A stretch of DNA of 64,000 nt, taken from UBA10438 sp044238605. Its GTDB lineage: Bacteria; Bacteroidota; Ignavibacteria; Kapaibacteriales; Kapaibacteriaceae. The notes under the pieces are model-generated. The model had not been told where the DNA came from. It searched no databases and worked only from the letters and a program-made list of their open reading frames with translations. Shown here piece by piece: positions 60,956 to 64,000 of the stretch (within the stretch, counting starts at the first letter, position 1; each line of letters starts with the position of its first letter). The DNA lies in the NCBI GenBank assembly GCA_044238605.1, contig JBIICY010000006.1, positions 1 through 64,000 on the forward strand. The letters run 5' to 3'. The position numbers and the translations under genes are program-made.

Positions 60956-63331
60956 ATGCTGCGTCCACTTACCATAACAGCACTACTTGTGTTGTCCGCT
61001 CTGCAGGCTGTTTCTAGCCAGGAGCTGGCACTAGTGCTAACGGGAGGTGGAGCTCGCTGCATCACCCAGGTTGGAGTTCTTAAGGTTCTCGAGCGTGAAG
61101 GTATCGTTCCGGATATGATCATTGGATCATCATTCGGGGGAATTGTCGGCGGTCTCTACTGTGCAGGATATTCTGCTGCGCAGATCGATTCGATCTTTCG
61201 CACCGTAGACTGGGAAGACTTAGCCTCGATTCGCGAGGCACCTCAGCGCAAGTATCAGTTTCTGCAGCAGAAGGTTCAAGGAGACAGAAGTCTTCTCACG
61301 CTGCGATTCAACAACTTCCAGTTCGTGCCCCCTACGGCAATCGGCGGCAACACGCGCTTTTCTTACATGCTACAGCGAGTGCTATGGGAGAGTCCGTTCA
61401 ACAATCAGACGGACTTCGACCAACTGACCCCTCGGCTGCGGGTGGTAGCAACGAACCTTGCGAACGCACGTCCGTTTGTTCTGCGCTCTGGCAACCTCGC
61501 AACCGCCATTCGTGCCAGTGCAACATTTCCTCTGCGATACTCACCAGTGCGCTGGAGTGATTCTACGGTTCTGGTAGATGGCGGACTTGTCGCCAATATC
61601 CCTACAGAGATAGCGCGTCAATCAGGTAGTCACAAGATTATTCTTGTTAACTCAACCAGCAGGCTTTCCTCACTAGAATCAATCAGCACGCCATGGGCCG
61701 TTGCAGATCAGTCATTGTCTGCTGCAATGATGCAGAAAGACTCTTCCCGCATCGCACTGGCCGATGTGGTTATCGAGCCTCAGCTTGAGGAATGGAACAC
61801 CTTTTCGTTCTCGAACATTGATTCTCTCATTCGCATTGGAGAACAGGCTGCAGAAGCCGCGTTGCCGCAAATCCGGAAGATCGTCGGGGCAAGGTTGAGT
61901 AAGCTCATCGATCTGCGGTCTATTACGATCAGATCAACCGACAACGACGTTACACTTGCATCGTCGATAACTGGCGCCCTTCAGCAGTATGGAACCACCC
62001 TAACGGAGCGAGAGATACTTCGTAGAGTAACGCAGTTGATACACGATGCAGGATATGCGTTTGGATACGTTCGTTTCGAAGTAGGCTCTTCCGCTGCCAG
62101 CAGAAGCATCATGATCGACAAGGGGCTGATGCAGCAGCGCACATTTCTACTTTCCGGAGGAAGCTCGTCTGTTACCCTCGCCCGTGAATCGGCATTCCCA
62201 GACAGTTCGAATTTTAGCGTTGATCGATTATCGCGAGCATGGCAAAATCTCCATGCTGCTGATGCACTGGCAGAATCTGACATCACTATATCACAGTTAG
62301 AATCTGGTGGTAACTCTGTTGACGTTACAGCTGTTGGAAATGGGAATCAGGCCCTGCGCCTTGGTGCCTGTGTTGATAATGAGCGCTACACCCAGGGCAG
62401 CATCGAGATTGCTCACAGCAACCTTTTTGTAACTGGCCTTACGTTGTCTGCTCGTGGTGTGTTGAGCGAACGAATCGGTTCGTTGAATGCAGGCTTTGAC
62501 ATCCCCCGTATTGCGGGGTCATTATGGACGGCCTCAATCCGCGGGTATACGAGTTTCCGGAACGTATGGGCATATACAAACCGTCCAGGCAGACCAGGCA
62601 CGCAGCGCATAGCGGAGTATTCTGAAGACCGCAATGGATTGCGTTTCAGTGCTGGGAGACAGTTAGAACGCAATGGTCTTGTCTCAGCAGAGCTTCGATA
62701 TGAAAATCAACGATACCGCACACTGACAGACACATTCAAGGTTGCGTTCAAGCCCCTTGCAACGATTCGTGGTGCTGCTCGTTGGGACGATCGCGACAAC
62801 CTCTCGTTTCCAACTTCGGGTCGTACGATAGACCTTTCGGCAGAATCATCAGTTCTATCGTTGTCTAACGGGCTAAGTTTTACAAAGCTTACAGCGAGTG
62901 CTCAGTCGGTATTCGATATTGGCTGGTGCACCGTTGTTCCCTCTGTGCTTATTGGAGCAGCAGATAAAACACTGCCGTCTGCAGAGCTCTTTTCTATTGG
63001 CGGACAGGACATGTTCTTTGGTATGCGCGAAGACCAGCAGCGTGGACGTCAGATTGCTGTTGGTAACCTTGAAGTGCGCACACAGCTGCCATTCGACATC
63101 TTTTTCGACACCTATCTATCTGTGCGATACGACATAGGTGCAGTATGGGAAGTACCCGAGTATATCCGGATCGCAGATATGAATCATGGTCTCGGACTAA
63201 CACTTAGTGTTGACACGCCTATCGGACCAGCAAAGCTCTCTGCAGGACGTGCTTTCGCCTTCCAGGAAAAGCCATACAAACTGCTTCTTGGGTCGCCCCT
63301 TGCATACTTTTCCATCGGTGTACGTCTATAA
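60956..63331 (+). CDS. Patatin-like phospholipase with POTRA-like and outer-membrane barrel domains
   Basis: 791 residues. Signal peptide ending AVSSQ; patatin domain with oxyanion loop GGGAR (30-34), nucleophile Ser59 in GSSFGG and Asp208 in DGGLVANIP; a POTRA-like segment (~320-395, GTTLTEREILRRVTQLIHDAGYAFGYV); then about 350 residues of BamA/FhaC-like beta-barrel (WDDRDNLSFPTSGRTIDLS, GGQDMFFGMREDQQRG) ending in Leu after alternating strands. This is the layout of PlpD-type (type Vd) autotransporters and related patatin proteins of Bacteroidota. Catalytic residues are intact, so lipase activity at the cell surface or periplasm is expected. Confidence 0.92.
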   Translation: MLRPLTITALLVLSALQAVSSQELALVLTGGGARCITQVGVLKVLEREGIVPDMIIGSSFGGIVGGLYCAGYSAAQIDSIFRTVDWEDLASIREAPQRKYQFLQQKVQGDRSLLTLRFNNFQFVPPTAIGGNTRFSYMLQRVLWESPFNNQTDFDQLTPRLRVVATNLANARPFVLRSGNLATAIRASATFPLRYSPVRWSDSTVLVDGGLVANIPTEIARQSGSHKIILVNSTSRLSSLESISTPWAVADQSLSAAMMQKDSSRIALADVVIEPQLEEWNTFSFSNIDSLIRIGEQAAEAALPQIRKIVGARLSKLIDLRSITIRSTDNDVTLASSITGALQQYGTTLTEREILRRVTQLIHDAGYAFGYVRFEVGSSAASRSIMIDKGLMQQRTFLLSGGSSSVTLARESAFPDSSNFSVDRLSRAWQNLHAADALAESDITISQLESGGNSVDVTAVGNGNQALRLGACVDNERYTQGSIEIAHSNLFVTGLTLSARGVLSERIGSLNAGFDIPRIAGSLWTASIRGYTSFRNVWAYTNRPGRPGTQRIAEYSEDRNGLRFSAGRQLERNGLVSAELRYENQRYRTLTDTFKVAFKPLATIRGAARWDDRDNLSFPTSGRTIDLSAESSVLSLSNGLSFTKLTASAQSVFDIGWCTVVPSVLIGAADKTLPSAELFSIGGQDMFFGMREDQQRGRQIAVGNLEVRTQLPFDIFFDTYLSVRYDIGAVWEVPEYIRIADMNHGLGLTLSVDTPIGPAKLSAGRAFAFQEKPYKLLLGSPLAYFSIGVRL

Positions 63332-63339
63332 CGCCTACT

Positions 63340-63768
63340 ATGGGACAACTCTTTAACAGACTTCGCGATTTTGCCCGTTCGCAGATGCGTGCGTCAGACG
63401 CTGAACTTCGTTGGGCCGAGCGCACGATTGGTAATGATGATGATGAGCTTCGGCGTATCATCGATGAACTGCACAACGAGCACACACAGAATAGCCACTC
63501 GGAGAAGAACACTCAAAACAGGGAGTCAACGAAGCAGAAGACATCCCCACAGCTGCCGAAGGAGATCGTCCAAGCCCACATGGTGCTGAACGTACCGGTT
63601 GGAGCTACGGTGGATGACATCAAAAAAGCCTACCGGACGCTCATTGCTACGTGGCATCCTGATAGATTTGCATCTGCTACGGCAAAAGAGCAGCAGCAGG
63701 CACATGCACGAGCTCATGAGATCAATTCTGCCTACGTTGCTCTTCGAAATCACTACGACTTTCGATAA
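63340..63768 (+). CDS. J-domain protein (DnaJ-like co-chaperone)
   Basis: 142 residues. The C-terminal ~65 residues form a J domain (VLNVPVGATVDDIKKAYRTLIATWHPDRF) with the HPD motif at 106-108 that stimulates DnaK ATPase. The N-terminal 75 residues are charged with a polar, low-complexity stretch (HTQNSHSEKNTQNRESTKQ). No Gly/Phe or zinc-finger region, so it is a class III J protein with its J domain at the C-terminus. Confidence 0.88.
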   Translation: MGQLFNRLRDFARSQMRASDAELRWAERTIGNDDDELRRIIDELHNEHTQNSHSEKNTQNRESTKQKTSPQLPKEIVQAHMVLNVPVGATVDDIKKAYRTLIATWHPDRFASATAKEQQQAHARAHEINSAYVALRNHYDFR

Positions 63769-63774
63769 TGGGCT

Positions 63775-64000
63775 ATGGAAAAGACACTCTTTCAAAAAAT
63801 CATCGATCGCGAAATCCCCGCAACAATCGAGTACGAGGATGACCACGTCATTGCGATTCGCGACATAGCCCCTTCGGCACCGGTGCATCTGCTCATCATT
63901 CCGAAAACTGTGATTACATCTATCGACGCACTGCGCGATCTAGATGCGGAACTTGTTGGCAGGGTGTTTGCCGTGGCTCGAGACCTTGCCCGCAGATTCG
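63775..64000 (+). CDS. HIT family protein (truncated by window edge)
   Basis: 75 codons from the ATG at 63775 to the right edge. MEKTLFQKIIDREIPATIEYEDD, VIAIRDIAPSAPVHLLIIPK and the following helix match the N-terminal half of HinT-like nucleotide hydrolases. The HxHxHxx active-site motif would lie beyond the edge. Starts 6 bp after the J-domain gene. Confidence 0.9.
   Translation, partial: MEKTLFQKIIDREIPATIEYEDDHVIAIRDIAPSAPVHLLIIPKTVITSIDALRDLDAELVGRVFAVARDLARRF

Overview
The window looks like chromosomal DNA of a free-living, Gram-negative member of the Bacteroidota-Chlorobiota (FCB) group. The evidence is: C-terminal domains with YPNP-type motifs resembling type IX secretion (T9SS) sorting signals on several secreted proteins, a SusC/SusD pair, the gene order rplM-rpsI-rpsB-tsf-pyrH-frr, and promoter-like TTTG/TAnnTTTG elements. 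The mixture of T9SS tails with choice-of-anchor and cohesin-like domains recalls Kapabacteria/Ignavibacteria-type lineages, but phylum assignment is inference. Base composition is close to balanced and nothing indicates a plasmid or prophage.

Layout. (1) 1-11642, minus strand: a duplicated cassette of a short T9SS-tailed protein plus a long tail-fibre-like protein. One long copy ends in a phage-collar-like domain. The other is a giant repeat protein (at least 2,674 codons) that runs off the left edge. (2) 11.7-12.3 kb: a four-helix-bundle gene bracketed by oppositely oriented heptanucleotide arrays. (3) 12.25-18.2 kb, minus: a translation operon rplM-rpsI-rpsB-tsf-pyrH-frr with a thioredoxin-like gene and queC attached; queC carries two palindromic repeats inside its reading frame. 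(4) 18.2-23.6 kb, minus: split transketolase, CCA-adding/poly(A) polymerase, gamma-carbonic anhydrase-like protein, a small membrane protein and an AmmeMemoRadiSam-B (MEMO1) protein. (5) 23.65-33 kb, plus: three paralogous secreted proteins with an IgGFc-binding-like N-terminal region, then a short T9SS-tailed protein. (6) 33-36.4 kb, plus: trans-sulfuration PLP enzyme, dCTP deaminase, a DUF1684 lipoprotein, another lipoprotein and a helical hypothetical. (7) 36.3-50.2 kb, minus: a starch/maltodextrin utilisation locus (MFS sugar transporter, SusC, SusD, T9SS-tailed surface glycan-binding-like protein, GH13, GH31) followed by an orphan sigma factor. (8) 50.36-52.85 kb, plus: sulfur module (MBL-rhodanese fusion, rhodanese, TauE). 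(9) 52.8-58.95 kb, minus: der, moxR, cysteine desulfurase, DcuC-like transporter, inactive M16 peptidase homologue. (10) 58.97-64 kb, plus: two SDRs, acylphosphatase, a patatin-POTRA-barrel protein, a J-domain protein and the start of a HIT protein.

Together the genes describe a cell investing heavily in secreted and surface proteins, with starch import and degradation in one operon and housekeeping translation/metabolism genes in tightly packed, often 4-nt-overlapping (ATGA) operons. The parts I find least explained are the duplicated fibre cassette with its giant protein, the heptamer arrays that abut or form start and stop codons, the palindromes inside queC, and a strongly over-represented word, AGGGGGC.
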